Origin: Pseudonocardia sp. C8
Lineage (GTDB): Bacteria; Actinomycetota; Actinomycetes; Mycobacteriales; Pseudonocardiaceae
NCBI RefSeq assembly: GCF_014267175.1
Contig: NZ_JACMTR010000002.1
Span: forward strand, 1,314,001 to 1,378,000
Length of the DNA: 64,000 bases
Direction of reading: 5' to 3'
How positions within the stretch are numbered: the stretch's first letter is position 1; each line of letters starts with the position of its first letter. Under the pieces are notes generated by a model. The model was given only the letters and a program-made list of their open reading frames with translations, searched no databases and had not been told where the DNA came from. Shown here one piece after another: positions 35,754 through 44,675 of this stretch. Both the position numbers and the translations under genes were made by a program.

Positions 35754-36611
35754 ATGGCCACCCGCACGCTGCTCGTCCCCGGCACGCCGACCCCGATCCG
35801 CGAGGTGCCCGCCCACATTCCGCGCCCCGAGTACGTCGGCAAGCCGGCCCCGGCACGCAGCCGCGCCGGCGACGTCCAGACCGCCGAGACGATCGAGCTC
35901 ATGCGCCACGCCGGCCGGATCGCCGCGCAGGCGCTGCGGCTGGCCGGCGAGACGGTGCAGCCGGGCGTCACCACCGACGAGATCGACCGGGTCGTCCACG
36001 AGTTCCTGATCGACCACGACGCCTACCCGTCGACGCTGGGCTACCGCGGCTTCCCGAAGTCCTGCTGCACCAGCCTCAACGAGGTGATCTGCCACGGCAT
36101 CCCGGACACCACGGTGATCAACGACGGCGACATCGTCAACGTCGACGTCACCGCGTTCGTCGGCGGCGTGCACGGGGACACCAACGCGACGTTCCTGGCC
36201 GGGGACGTCGCCGAGGACGCCCGGCTGCTCGTCGAGCGCACCCGGGAGGCGACCATGCGGGCGATCAAGGCCGTCCGCCCGGGCCGCGAGCTCAACGTCG
36301 TCGGCCGGGTCATCGAGTCCTACGCGAAGCGGTTCGGCTACGGCGTCGTCCGCGACTTCACCGGCCACGGGATCGCGCACGAGTTCCACTCCGGGCTGGT
36401 CGTGCTGCACTACGACCGGCCCGACGTGCAGACCGTCCTGGAGCCGGGCATGACGTTCACCATCGAGCCGATGATCACGCTGGGCGGGATCGAGCACGAC
36501 ACCTGGGACGACGACTGGACCGTCGTCACGAAGGACAAGTCCTGGGTGGCCCAGTTCGAGCACACCATCGTGGTGACCGACGACGGCGCGGAGATCCTCA
36601 CCCTTCCGTGA
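35754..36611 (+). CDS. map: Type I methionine aminopeptidase (MapB/MetAP1c)
   Basis: Removes N-terminal methionine, 285 aa. The extra N-terminal ~40 residues with the RPEYVGKP linker mark the actinobacterial MetAP1c form. Metal ligands lie in [19 protein letters not shown] (two Asp), GHGIAHEFH (His), FTIEPM (Glu) and QFEHTIVV (Glu). [20 protein letters not shown] is the family signature. ATG 35754 follows TACCAT (35741-35746) by 7 nt and gives the same length as mycobacterial MapB; ATG 35745 is three codons upstream. Confidence 0.97.
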   Translation: MATRTLLVPGTPTPIREVPAHIPRPEYVGKPAPARSRAGDVQTAETIELMRHAGRIAAQALRLAGETVQPGVTTDEIDRVVHEFLIDHDAYPSTLGYRGFPKSCCTSLNEVICHGIPDTTVINDGDIVNVDVTAFVGGVHGDTNATFLAGDVAEDARLLVERTREATMRAIKAVRPGRELNVVGRVIESYAKRFGYGVVRDFTGHGIAHEFHSGLVVLHYDRPDVQTVLEPGMTFTIEPMITLGGIEHDTWDDDWTVVTKDKSWVAQFEHTIVVTDDGAEILTLP

Positions 36612-36813
36612 GCCCCGGTGAGGCGCTGCGAGTGGTGTCACAGCGCCCGAGGTGGACCGCGGGCCGCTCGTGCCGGTGAGATGCCTACGGCTCGGTAGCA
36701 GTACGGGCGCGGCCGCCCGGCCGGGCGCCGATGATGGTCGCCGGATGCCGCCGGCCGAGGCGGGCACCGGCCGGACGAGGGCGACACGACCTGACCCGGG
36801 AAGGGGCGGAACG

Positions 36814-37623
36814 ATGGGGATGCCACCGGAGCTGACGGTGTGGCAGCGGATCGTGGCGACGCTGCGCCACCGCCGACGCGGATCAAGGTTCTGGTTCGGC
36901 CTGGCGATCGAGGTGCTCTGGCCGTTCGTGCTGTGGGGCACCCGGATCGGCTGGCGCGGCGGCGAGCACCTGCCGCGGACCGGTGGCGCGCTGCTGGTCG
37001 GCAACCACGTCTCGTTCTCCGACCCGCTGTTCGACATCGCGTTCGGGACGGTGCACGGCCGGATGCCGCGGTTCATGGCGAAGTCCGAGCTGTGGTCGGT
37101 CCCGGTCGTGAAGTGGGTGCTCGGCCACGGCGGGCACATCCCGGTGTACCGGGCGTCCAAGCGGGCCGGGGAGTCGTTCACCGCGGCACTCGACGCGCTG
37201 GCCCGGGGCGAGATCGTCGCGGTCTACCCGGAGGGCACCTACACCGCCGACCCCGAGTTCTGGCCGATGAAGCCGAAGAACGGGGTCGCCCGGATCGCGC
37301 TGAAGTCCGGTGCACCGGTCATCCCGATGGCGAACTGGGGCACCCAGGAGTTCCTGCCCGAGGACGGCAAGCCCCAGTTCTTCCCGCGGAAGCGGATCGG
37401 GATCGTGCTCGGCCCGCCCGTGGACCTGTCGGAGTTCGCGGGCAGGCCGCTGACCCGCACCACGCTGGACGCGGCCACGAAGAAGATCATGGACGAGGTC
37501 ACGACACTGCTCGAGGGCATGCGCGACGAGACCCGGCCTGCGGTGCCGTACGACCCGGACCTGCCGGGCCGCCCGGAGGCTCCCGGCGAGCCGGTGGACC
37601 CGGTCGAGCGGGCCGCGAGCTAG
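36814..37623 (+). CDS. 1-acyl-glycerol-3-phosphate acyltransferase family (PlsC-like)
   Basis: Acyltransferase of 269 aa that probably makes phosphatidic acid or modifies a related lipid. Block I NHVSFSDP (HX4D), block II-like GGHIPVYRASKRAG, block III YPEGTYTADPEFW, and APVIPMANWG. An N-terminal hydrophobic stretch near FWFGLAIEVLWPFVLWG may dip into the membrane. ATG 36814 has AAGGGGCGGA upstream. The 200 bp between map and this gene contain only a 7-bp stem (GGCGCTG/CAGCGCC). Stop is 3 bp from that of convergent mtr. Confidence 0.9.
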   Translation: MGMPPELTVWQRIVATLRHRRRGSRFWFGLAIEVLWPFVLWGTRIGWRGGEHLPRTGGALLVGNHVSFSDPLFDIAFGTVHGRMPRFMAKSELWSVPVVKWVLGHGGHIPVYRASKRAGESFTAALDALARGEIVAVYPEGTYTADPEFWPMKPKNGVARIALKSGAPVIPMANWGTQEFLPEDGKPQFFPRKRIGIVLGPPVDLSEFAGRPLTRTTLDAATKKIMDEVTTLLEGMRDETRPAVPYDPDLPGRPEAPGEPVDPVERAAS

Positions 37624-37626
37624 CAG

Positions 37627-39021
37627 CTACACGTCCAGGCCGAGCAGGGCGTTCTCGATCACCTCGGGCAGTGCCGGGTGGATCCAGTACTGCCCGGTGG
37701 CGATCTGGCCGACGGTCTGCCCGAACGCCATGGCCTGGATGAGCTGCTGAACCAGGGTGGACGCCTGCGGGCCGAGCAGGTGCGCGCCCAGCAGCCGGCC
37801 GGTGCCCCGCTCGGCCACCAGCTTGCAGATCCCGGTGCGGTCCTCCATGGCCCAGCCGAAGGCGACGTCGCCGAAGTCCTGCACCTTGACGGCGACGTCT
37901 AACCCGGCCGTGCGGGCCTGCGCCTCGGTCATCCCGACCGACGCGATCTGCGGCTCGGTGAACACCGCGGCCGGCACCAGGTCGTGGTTGGCGGCCCGCA
38001 GGTCGTCCGGGTGCGCCAGGTTGTGCCCGACGATCTTCGCCTCGTGGTTGGCGACGTGCTTGAGCTGGTGCGTCGACGACACGTCGCCGAGCGCCCACAC
38101 GCCGTCGGCGGAGACGCTGCGCTGGTGCTCGTCGACGGCGACCCGGCCGTCGGCGTGCACGGTGATCCCGGCCCGGTCGAGATCCATCCGGTCGCCGTTC
38201 GGGATCCGGCCGGTCGCGACGAGCAGGGTGTCGGCGACGACCTCGGTGCCGTCGTCCAGGGCCAGCCGGACCTCGCCGGGGCCACCGGAGCCGTCCCCGG
38301 TGACCGCCGTGACCTGGGTGCGGAGCCGGCAGTCCCAGCGCGCGGTGGCGATCTCGGTGAAGCGTTCGGAGATCGTGTCGTCGAGGTGGCGCAGGAGCTT
38401 CGGCCCGCGGGCGATGACGGTGACCTCGGCACCGAGGGCGGAGAACACGTGCGCGAACTCGGCCGCGATGTAGCCGCCGCCGAGGATGGCCAGCCGGCGC
38501 GGCACGGCGTCGATCCGCATCACGGTGTCGGACGTCTCGTACGGCACCCCGGAGGTGGTGATCACCGGGGGGATGCTCGGCCGGGACCCGGCGGCCACGA
38601 CGACCCGGTCGGCGGTGATCGTGTCGGTGCCGGAGCCGTCGGTGCGGTCGACCGCGAGCGCCCGCTCGCCGGTGAAGCGGGCGTGCCCGAAGTAGACGGT
38701 GACGTTCGGGCTGCGCTCCACCCGGTACTCCCGGCCGCCCGACGAGATCGGGTCGATCCGGCCGAACACCCGGTCCCGGACGTCGGTCCAGCGGATCTTG
38801 TCGATGCTCGCGTCGACGCCGTAGGTGTGGGCGTGCCGGACGATCTCGGCGACGTCGGCGGCGTAGACGTACATCTTGGTCGGGATGCACCCGACGTTCA
38901 GGCAGGTCCCGCCGAACACGCCGTGCTCGACCAGCGCGACGTCGAGGCCGCTGAACCGCTCGTCGAGGAAGGTGTTGCCGGAGCCGGTGCCGATCACGAC
39001 CAGATCATGGTGGGCCACCAC
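37627..39021 (-). CDS. mtr: Mycothione reductase
   Basis: NADPH-dependent flavoenzyme that reduces mycothiol disulfide, the actinobacterial counterpart of glutathione reductase. 464 aa. FAD motif VVIGTGSGNT, redox disulfide C40/C45 in GGTCLNVGCIPTKM, NADPH motif LAILGGGYIAAEFAH, and C-terminal HPALPEVIENALLG supplying the catalytic histidine. Mycothiol is made only by actinobacteria, which supports the organism assignment. Start is one of two adjacent GTG codons at 39021/39018. Confidence 0.95.
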   Translation of the reverse strand: MVAHHDLVVIGTGSGNTFLDERFSGLDVALVEHGVFGGTCLNVGCIPTKMYVYAADVAEIVRHAHTYGVDASIDKIRWTDVRDRVFGRIDPISSGGREYRVERSPNVTVYFGHARFTGERALAVDRTDGSGTDTITADRVVVAAGSRPSIPPVITTSGVPYETSDTVMRIDAVPRRLAILGGGYIAAEFAHVFSALGAEVTVIARGPKLLRHLDDTISERFTEIATARWDCRLRTQVTAVTGDGSGGPGEVRLALDDGTEVVADTLLVATGRIPNGDRMDLDRAGITVHADGRVAVDEHQRSVSADGVWALGDVSSTHQLKHVANHEAKIVGHNLAHPDDLRAANHDLVPAAVFTEPQIASVGMTEAQARTAGLDVAVKVQDFGDVAFGWAMEDRTGICKLVAERGTGRLLGAHLLGPQASTLVQQLIQAMAFGQTVGQIATGQYWIHPALPEVIENALLGLDV

Positions 39022-39073
39022 CCGAGGCTAACCGCTCCCGCCGGGCCGGCGGGTTTCTGGTACCCATCGAAGG

Positions 39074-39535
39074 ATGACCGTGCACACCCCGGGCGCGACG
39101 GTGCGCCGCAGCTGGGTCCCGGACCTGGACCTCGCGACCTTCTACGCCCTGCTCGCCCTGCGCGCGCAGGTGTTCGTCGTCGAGCAGCAGTGCGCCTACC
39201 AGGAGCTCGACGGCCGGGACCTGGAGCAGGGGACCCGGCACTACTGGCTGGCCGACCCGGACACCGCCGAGGTCCTCGCCACGCTCCGGCTGCTGGAGGA
39301 ACCGGGCGGCGGGTACCGGATCGGGCGGGTCTGCACCCGGGCCGACGCCCGTGGCCGCGGGTTCGGGCACCGGCTGATGGAGGCGGCGCTGGCCGAGGCC
39401 GGCTCCGGCCGCTGCGTGCTCGACGCCCAGGAAGCCCAGGTGGGGTTCTACGCCCGGCACGGTTTCGCGGTCGCGGGGGAGACGTTCGTCGAGGACGGCA
39501 TCCCGCACGTCCCCATGGTGCGCGCGGGCCGCTGA
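39074..39535 (+). CDS. ElaA-like GNAT family N-acetyltransferase
   Basis: 153 aa. ElaA signature near the N terminus: FYALLALRAQVFVVEQQCAY with QELDGRDLEQ; acetyl-CoA loop RIGRVCTRADARGRGFGHRL; end GFYARHGFAVAGETFVEDGIPHVPM. Divergent from mtr with 52 bp between starts; mycobacteria have the same neighbour pair. Acceptor unknown. Confidence 0.9.
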   Translation: MTVHTPGATVRRSWVPDLDLATFYALLALRAQVFVVEQQCAYQELDGRDLEQGTRHYWLADPDTAEVLATLRLLEEPGGGYRIGRVCTRADARGRGFGHRLMEAALAEAGSGRCVLDAQEAQVGFYARHGFAVAGETFVEDGIPHVPMVRAGR

Positions 39536-39637
39536 GGAGATGCCGTCCGTCACGCTGGCGTGCCACGCGCGTCGGCGGCGTGCCGGGCGGTCGTGCGCGA
39601 TACTCCCCGCGCGACGACGACCGGGAGGGCGGATCGG

Positions 39638-40078
39638 ATGAGCGAGGATCGACGGGGCGGGGACTCGCCGGCGTGGGGCCGGGTCGGGCCGGCCGACCCG
39701 ACGGCGGACCCGGCGACGTACCCGGCGATGAAGGTTCCCTCGATCGAGGTGGAGCCGTCGGAGCAGCCGACGGCCGCCGTCCCCACCGGTGACGACCAGC
39801 CGTCCGGGGACGACACCCCGACGGTCCGGCGGAAGGTCCCGAACTCCCGAATCGGCGGGCTGTGGGCGGCGCTGATCCTCTCGGCGATCGTGCTGATCTT
39901 CCTGCTGGTGTTCATCGTGCAGAACACCGAGCCGGTCGCGATCAACTTCCTGTGGATGACCGGCACGCTGCCCACCGGGGTGGCCTTGCTGTTCGCAGCG
40001 ATCGCCGGGATCCTGCTGGTCGCCGTGCCGGGAACCGGCCGGATCATGCAGCTGCGCCGCGAGGCGCGGAAGCGCTGA
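39638..40078 (+). CDS. LapA/DUF1049-domain membrane protein
   Basis: 146 aa. A 65-residue hydrophilic, acidic N-terminus is followed by two membrane segments: ALILSAIVLIFLLVFIVQNTEPVAINF, shown here as one stretch of positions 82-108, and ALLFAAIAGILLVAVPG. QNTEPV between the two is the LapA hallmark. In E. coli LapA takes part in LPS assembly; in this lineage without LPS the role is unknown. ATG 39638 follows GGGAGG by 10 nt. Confidence 0.85.
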   Translation: MSEDRRGGDSPAWGRVGPADPTADPATYPAMKVPSIEVEPSEQPTAAVPTGDDQPSGDDTPTVRRKVPNSRIGGLWAALILSAIVLIFLLVFIVQNTEPVAINFLWMTGTLPTGVALLFAAIAGILLVAVPGTGRIMQLRREARKR

Positions 40079-40126
40079 CCCCCCGGTGCGCCCGGCCGCG
40101 GGGCCGGGCACACCGGACGGGTGGGA

Positions 40127-41827
40127 TCAGCGGCGGCGCCGGCCGCCCTGCTTCGGCCGGGCGGTGCGGGCCGGCTGGTCGCGGCGCGGCGCGGGGATCG
40201 GCTCCCCGGACGGTGCGCGCGAGCCGGTCACCCGCACCAGGTCCGGGTGCCCGGGCCGGACCACGGCGACGTCCGGCCGCACGCCCGCCTGCGTGGTGAG
40301 CTGGTTCACCTCGGACCGCTGGTCCGGCGTGGCCAGCGTGACGACGACGCCGTCCTCGCCGGCCCGGGCCGTCCGCCCGGCCCGGTGCAGGTAGGCCTTC
40401 GGGTCGGCCGGCGGGTCGACGTGCACGACCAGGCCGACGTCGTCGATGTGGATGCCCCGGGCCGCGACGTCCGTCGCGACCAGCACCGGGACCTCACCGG
40501 ACCGGAACTCGTCGAGCGCGCGGTTGCGCTGGTTCTGCGAGCGCCCGCCGTGCAGCGGCCCGGCCGCGACACCCTGGCGGCGCAGCACCCGCACCATCCG
40601 GTCGGCGCCGTGCTTGGTGCGCACGAACAGGATCGTCCGGCCCTCCCGGGCGGCGATCTCGGCGACCACCTGGGAGCGGTCGTCGCGGTCGACGACGAGC
40701 ACGTGGTGCTCCATGGTGTCGACGCTGGCGGTCGCCGGGGCCACCGACCGGGTGACCGGGTCGGTGAGGTGCCGGCGCACCAGCGTGTCGACCTCGCCGT
40801 CCAGGGTGGCGGAGAACAGCAGGCGCTGCCCGTCGGCCGGGGTGCGGTCCAGGATCGCGCGGACCTGCGGCAGGAAGCCCATGTCGGCCATCCGGTCCGC
40901 CTCGTCCAGGGCGGTGACCGCGACCTCGGAGAGGTCGCAGGTGCCTTGCTGCAGGTGGTCGGCGAGCCGCCCCGGGGTGGCGACGAGCAGGTCGACCCCG
41001 CGGCGCAGCTCGGTGATCTGCCTGTTCATCGACAGCCCGCCGACGACGGCGGAGACCCGCAGGTCGACGGCCGCGGCGAGCGGTGCGAGGACGTCGACGA
41101 CCTGGGTGGCGAGCTCCCGGGTCGGGACCAGGACCAGCCCCAGCGGGGCCTTCGGGCGGGCGCGGTCCCCGGCGAGCCGGGCGAGCAGTGCCAGCCCGAA
41201 CGCGAGGGTCTTGCCGGAGCCGGTCTGGCCGCGACCGAGCAGGTCCCGCCCGGCGAGCGTGTCCGGCAGGGTCGCGGCCTGGACCGGGAACGGGGCGGTG
41301 AAACCCTGCTCGGCGAGCACCGCCACCAGGCGCTCGGGCAGGCCGAGCTCGGCGAACGAGGGCATGCCGGAGGGTGGGGGAGTCCACTGGACGACGTCCG
41401 CGTCCGCGCTCGGCGACGGCCGCCCCGCCGGGCCGGTGGCGGGGCGGCCGCCGCGGCGGGGGCCCTGCCGGCCGCCCCGGGACCGCTCGGTGCCGCGGTC
41501 GAGCGGTCCCGGCGTGCTGCCGGTCCCGCGGGGTCCGGTCGCGCCCGTCTGCTGCGTGCCGCGCCGGTCGTCGGCCCCGGCCCGGCCGCCGGCGCGGCGG
41601 CGCCCGCCCCGCCGTGACCCGGTCTCTCCGGTGGTGCGGTGCTCGCCGTCGCGGTGCGGCGCGCGTTCCGCGGAACGCGGCGCGCGTTCCGCGGGACCGG
41701 CGTGCCGGTCGCGCCGGGGCGCGGGAGTCTCGGCACTTGGCCCGGCCGGGCGGGTGGCGCGGCGGCGCGGGCGTCGTTCGGGGGCGTCCGCGGCGGGTGA
41801 CGGCGGCTGGAACTGGGGCCTGGACAC
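40127..41827 (-). CDS. DEAD-box RNA helicase (RhlE-like)
   Basis: 566-aa RNA helicase. After ~190 basic, disordered residues come the Q motif (FAELGLPERLVAVLAEQGFT), GQTGSGKT (I), PTRELATQ (Ia), DEADRMADMGF (II, DEAD), SATLDG (III), VATDVAARGIHI and [10 protein letters not shown] (V, VI), then a short basic tail KQGGRRRR. Probably acts in ribosome assembly or mRNA turnover, often cold-induced. GTG 41827 is placed by AAGGAG immediately upstream; that ribosome site lies inside a hairpin (41828-41866) that would hide it. Upstream frame extensions run into intergenic repeats and are unlikely. Confidence 0.92.
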   Translation of the reverse strand: MSRPQFQPPSPAADAPERRPRRRATRPAGPSAETPAPRRDRHAGPAERAPRSAERAPHRDGEHRTTGETGSRRGGRRRAGGRAGADDRRGTQQTGATGPRGTGSTPGPLDRGTERSRGGRQGPRRGGRPATGPAGRPSPSADADVVQWTPPPSGMPSFAELGLPERLVAVLAEQGFTAPFPVQAATLPDTLAGRDLLGRGQTGSGKTLAFGLALLARLAGDRARPKAPLGLVLVPTRELATQVVDVLAPLAAAVDLRVSAVVGGLSMNRQITELRRGVDLLVATPGRLADHLQQGTCDLSEVAVTALDEADRMADMGFLPQVRAILDRTPADGQRLLFSATLDGEVDTLVRRHLTDPVTRSVAPATASVDTMEHHVLVVDRDDRSQVVAEIAAREGRTILFVRTKHGADRMVRVLRRQGVAAGPLHGGRSQNQRNRALDEFRSGEVPVLVATDVAARGIHIDDVGLVVHVDPPADPKAYLHRAGRTARAGEDGVVVTLATPDQRSEVNQLTTQAGVRPDVAVVRPGHPDLVRVTGSRAPSGEPIPAPRRDQPARTARPKQGGRRRR

Positions 41828-41866
41828 AGGTCTCCTTGCGTGACGTGGCACGTCACGCGGAGACCT
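41828..41866 (-). promoter_or_regulatory. Shine-Dalgarno-sequestering hairpin in the helicase leader
   Basis: On the coding strand AGGTCTCCGCGTGACGTG pairs with the complement that contains the ribosome site AAGGAGACCT: 18 base pairs with a 2-nt AA bulge and a 1-nt centre. The GTG start follows directly. In this fold GGAG of the Shine-Dalgarno is paired, so translation should be low until the stem is opened, for instance by the helicase itself, by temperature or by a bound protein. Structure is seen in sequence; regulation is inferred. Confidence 0.7.
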
Positions 41867-42473
41867 CACGGGGGAGGGTGCTCGGCCGACGGGCCCGGGT
41901 GCGCGGCTCGGCGTTGTCGCGGCGCGCAGTCCGTGGTGGAAGGTTCGGCCCGGCGACTCGGGGCCGGGCGCTCGCCCACCGACACTACAGGCCGGAGCGG
42001 GCCCGTGATCCGTGTGGGCCGTCACCTGCGGATCAGCCGGCACGGCGTGCGGGAGGTCGTTCACCGTGCGATCGCGGACCCGGGCTCCCGGCAGCGCGGG
42101 CAGTCGTCCCCGGCGGGCGGAATCGTGCGGTCCGGTCCGGTCCGGGCGCGGCGTTCGGGTAGCGCGGTGTCGCCCCGACGAGGACGACAACGTGCAGTTC
42201 GCTCCGGGGGCGGTGCTCGGGATGCGCGTTGTCGCCCTGCCCGGGGCTACATCGTGCTGATCGACTCGTGGTCGAGGGGTGGGATGCACGTTGTCGCCCC
42301 GATGAGGGCGACAGCGTGCTGATCGACTCGTGGTCGACGGGTGGGAAGCACGGTGTCGCCCCGGTGGGGGCTGGTTCGTGCTGATCGACCGTGGCGTGGG
42401 GTTCGGGCCCGTCGCCTCCCGGGTGGGATCGAGCTGATCGATCGCGGCGTTCGAGGTGGGCGCGCCGTGGGCG
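41867..42473. other. Intergenic region between helicase and RIO kinase genes
   Basis: 607 bp without a credible gene. The first 300 bp should contain the helicase promoter, but no -10/-35 pair stood out. The rest is a repeat array of the 62-bp-period family (42197-42445). Confidence 0.6.
42197..42445. repeat. 62-bp-period repeats (locus B)
   Basis: GATCG at 42259, 42321 and 42383 (62-bp steps), a degenerate copy at 42197 and a shortened one at 42436. CGTGCTGATCGAC opens the best units and ATGCACGTTGTCGCC lies 25 bases after GATCG at 42284, the same offset as GTGCACGTTCTGGCC in locus A (16257-16691). So both arrays descend from one unit. Confidence 0.8.
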
Positions 42474-43400
42474 TCACGGGGACAGGTGGGCCCGCTCGCG
42501 CAGCTCGGCGAGCAGCTGCTCCGGCGCCCCGGGAGGCAGCCCGCGGGCGGTGAACCACTCCCCGATCCGCCGGACGTCGCGATCCAGGAAGGCCGGCCCC
42601 TGCGGGTTCCCGACGACGTCCACCACCTGTGGCAGGTCGATCAGGACGGGGCGGCCGCCGTGCACGAGGACGTTGTAGGCGGACAGGTCGCCGTGCGCGT
42701 ACCCGAGATCCGCGAGGAGCCCGAGCGCGCCGGCGAGCTCACCCCACAGCGCGGCCAGCTCGTCCGGGCCGGGACGGGTCGCGGCGAGCCGCGGTGCCGC
42801 GACGCCGTCGGGTGTGCCGACGAACTCGAGGAGCACCTCGGTGCCGGCGACCGACACCGGGTAGGGGACGGGCGCGCCCGCCCGGTGGAACCGGGCCAGC
42901 GCCGCGAACTCGGCGTCCGCCCACTGCCCGGCGATCAGCGCGCGGCCGGTCGCCGTGCGCTTCGCCATGGCCCGGGTCTCGCGGGACCGGCGCACCCGGC
43001 GTCCCTCCAGGTAGCCGGCGTCGCGGTGGAACATCCGGTGCGCGGGGTCGCGGTAGCGCTTGGCGGCGAGCAGCACGCCGGGACGGCCGGGCAGGCCGCG
43101 TTCGAGGAGGTGGACGTCGGCCTCCTTGCCGGTCTTGAGCAGCCCGCGGTCCCGGTCGACGGCGCCGGCGTCGGTGACCAGCCAGGGCGGCCACGGGCGC
43201 GGGCCGCGTGCCCCGGCCGGGACCGACGGCCAGGTGCTCCAGCGGTCGCCCTCGGGCGGGGCGTCCGGGTCGTGCCCGGCACGCCCGTCCAGATCGTCCA
43301 CGGTGGACGGCGGTCGGATGGGAAGGTCGTCGTCAGCGAGATCGTCGTCGAAGCGGCGGCGACGGCGGCGGACGGGTTCGGTCCGACGGGAGGAATGCAC
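42474..43400 (-). CDS. RIO1-family atypical serine/threonine kinase
   Basis: 308 aa. Nucleotide part KTGKEADVHLLERG with LLAAKRYR, catalytic loop H236-G-D238 (YAHGDLSAYNVLVH) and metal loop VLIDLPQVVD. Bacterial RIO kinases are poorly characterised; archaeal and eukaryotic ones act in small-subunit maturation. The N-terminal ~40 residues are very acidic/basic (RRRRRRFDDDLADDD). GTG 43400 has GGAG at about 9 nt; upstream extension to 43706 would be Arg-rich and is rejected. Confidence 0.9.
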   Translation of the reverse strand: MHSSRRTEPVRRRRRRFDDDLADDDLPIRPPSTVDDLDGRAGHDPDAPPEGDRWSTWPSVPAGARGPRPWPPWLVTDAGAVDRDRGLLKTGKEADVHLLERGLPGRPGVLLAAKRYRDPAHRMFHRDAGYLEGRRVRRSRETRAMAKRTATGRALIAGQWADAEFAALARFHRAGAPVPYPVSVAGTEVLLEFVGTPDGVAAPRLAATRPGPDELAALWGELAGALGLLADLGYAHGDLSAYNVLVHGGRPVLIDLPQVVDVVGNPQGPAFLDRDVRRIGEWFTARGLPPGAPEQLLAELRERAHLSP

Positions 43401-43838
43401 TCTCGGGCTCCGGAGGGCAGCAGGGTGCCGCGCGGCGCCCTCGGGAGCTACCCGGGTCGGCCGCGGGGCGGGGACGGGCGGAGCGGGTGCGCGACACGCA
43501 CCCGGGCACGGGTGACGGCCATCGGTCCGCACCTCCCCACTCGCGTCGCGCGGTCGTCCCGCGCACCGGTCCCTCCGGCTGCGGCCACCCTGCCCGGCGC
43601 CACGCCGCCGCGCCACCGGATTTCCGCGCGACGCCGGCCGGAACCGGATCGGCGCGGTCCTCGCGACCCGGCGGCGTCGGCGTTCGGCCGGGGATGCGGT
43701 CCGCACACCCGTTCGCCGCTCGTCACACCCGTCGCTGCGGGTGTGAAGCGGGGCGAAAGGGTGTGAGGCAGGGCGAACGGGTGTGAGGCGGGGCTGACGG
43801 GTGTGGAGCGGGGCCGATGGGAGGGAGCCGAGCGCCGC
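43401..43838. other. Intergenic region between RIO kinase and yaaA
   Basis: 438 bp lying upstream of the RIO kinase gene and downstream of yaaA (both on the minus strand). It contains a 20-bp tandem repeat with inverted copies (43704-43820). Nothing else recognisable. Confidence 0.6.
43704..43820. repeat. 20-bp tandem repeats with inverted copies
   Basis: Four direct 20-bp units start at 43741, 43761, 43781 and 43801 (consensus GTGTGAGGCGGGGCGAACGG). Just before them two inverted copies occur (CACACCCGTTCGCC at 43704-43717 and CACACCCGTCGC at 43724). 43704-43717 is exactly complementary to 43772-43785, so transcripts could fold into a long stem. Possibly a terminator for yaaA. Confidence 0.75.
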
Positions 43839-44588
43839 TCAGGCCGGGATCACCAGGTCCAGGTGGTCACCGGTCCGCTCCACGGTGTGCCCCGCCCGGC
43901 GGGCGATCCGGGCGACCGCACCGGCGTCGGACGGCTCGGCCCGCGAGGTCGCGAGCAGGCGTGCCAGGGCACCCTTGTGCGACTTGTTGTGGTGGCTGAC
44001 CACCGAACGGCTGCCGTCGGCGCGCTCCGCGAGGACGTTCACCGTCACCGCACCCGGGACCGCGCCGAGCGCCGCGTAGCCGCCGGACCGCAGGTCGACG
44101 ACGAGCTCGCCACCGGAGATGCGGTGCAGCAGCGGGTCCAGCACCGGCCGCCACCGGGCCGCGAGGGTGCCCGCCCCGGGCAGCTTCGACCCCGCGGACA
44201 GCCGGTAGGCCGGGATCGGGTCGTCCGCGCCGACCAGGCCGAACAGGGCCGAGCAGACCGCGAGCCGGGACCGCGCCCGGTCCCGGGTGGCCCGGGTGAA
44301 CGACCCGGGGTCGAGCGCGTCGTACAGGACCCCGATGTAGCGGTCCAGCGCGGGCAGGGTCGGGGAGTTCCACAGCGCCGCGTTGCGGTCGATCTCGGAC
44401 GACTGCCGCTCGGACACGCCCAGCGCCCGCATCGCGGCGGGCCGGTCGGCGGCGAGCGCCACCAGCTCGGCGACCAGCTCCTTGCGGACCGCCCCGAGCT
44501 CGGCGTCGTGGGAGAGGGCGGCAAGATCGAGCGGATCCCCGGCCCCTCCGGAACGTTTCGTCTCCGACGGCGGCAGCAGCACGAGCAC
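43839..44588 (-). CDS. yaaA: YaaA/DUF328 peroxide-stress protein
   Basis: 249 aa. N-terminal LVLLPPSETKRSGG is the family signature, with LWNSPTLPALDRYIGVLYDAL, FGLVGADDPIPAYRLSAG and the C-terminal VSHHNKSHKGALARLL motif. In E. coli YaaA lowers free iron under peroxide stress; it has a DNA-binding fold. GTG 44588 lies 8 nt after a TAGGCT box (44597-44602 on the minus strand). Divergent from the metYX operon. Confidence 0.93.
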   Translation of the reverse strand: MLVLLPPSETKRSGGAGDPLDLAALSHDAELGAVRKELVAELVALAADRPAAMRALGVSERQSSEIDRNAALWNSPTLPALDRYIGVLYDALDPGSFTRATRDRARSRLAVCSALFGLVGADDPIPAYRLSAGSKLPGAGTLAARWRPVLDPLLHRISGGELVVDLRSGGYAALGAVPGAVTVNVLAERADGSRSVVSHHNKSHKGALARLLATSRAEPSDAGAVARIARRAGHTVERTGDHLDLVIPA

Positions 44589-44639
44589 GGCGGGCCAGCC
44601 TAGATCACTCTCGGTGGGCCCACCGGCCCCGGCCGGGCG

Positions 44640-44668
44640 TTGTGCGGGGTGGGGTGCCCGACTAGGTT
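44640..44668 (+). promoter_or_regulatory. Promoter of the metYX leader peptide
   Basis: TTGTGC (44640-44645), 17-bp spacer, TAGGTT (44663-44668). The leader peptide GTG at 44676 follows 7 nt after the -10, so the transcript is probably leaderless. Confidence 0.65.
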
Positions 44669-44675
44669 CGGCCCC

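Noticed and set aside
43401..43706. N-terminal extension of the RIO kinase to 43706
   Set aside because: The extra 102 residues are Arg/Ala/Pro-rich without homology; GTG 43400 has a ribosome site and gives a usual length.
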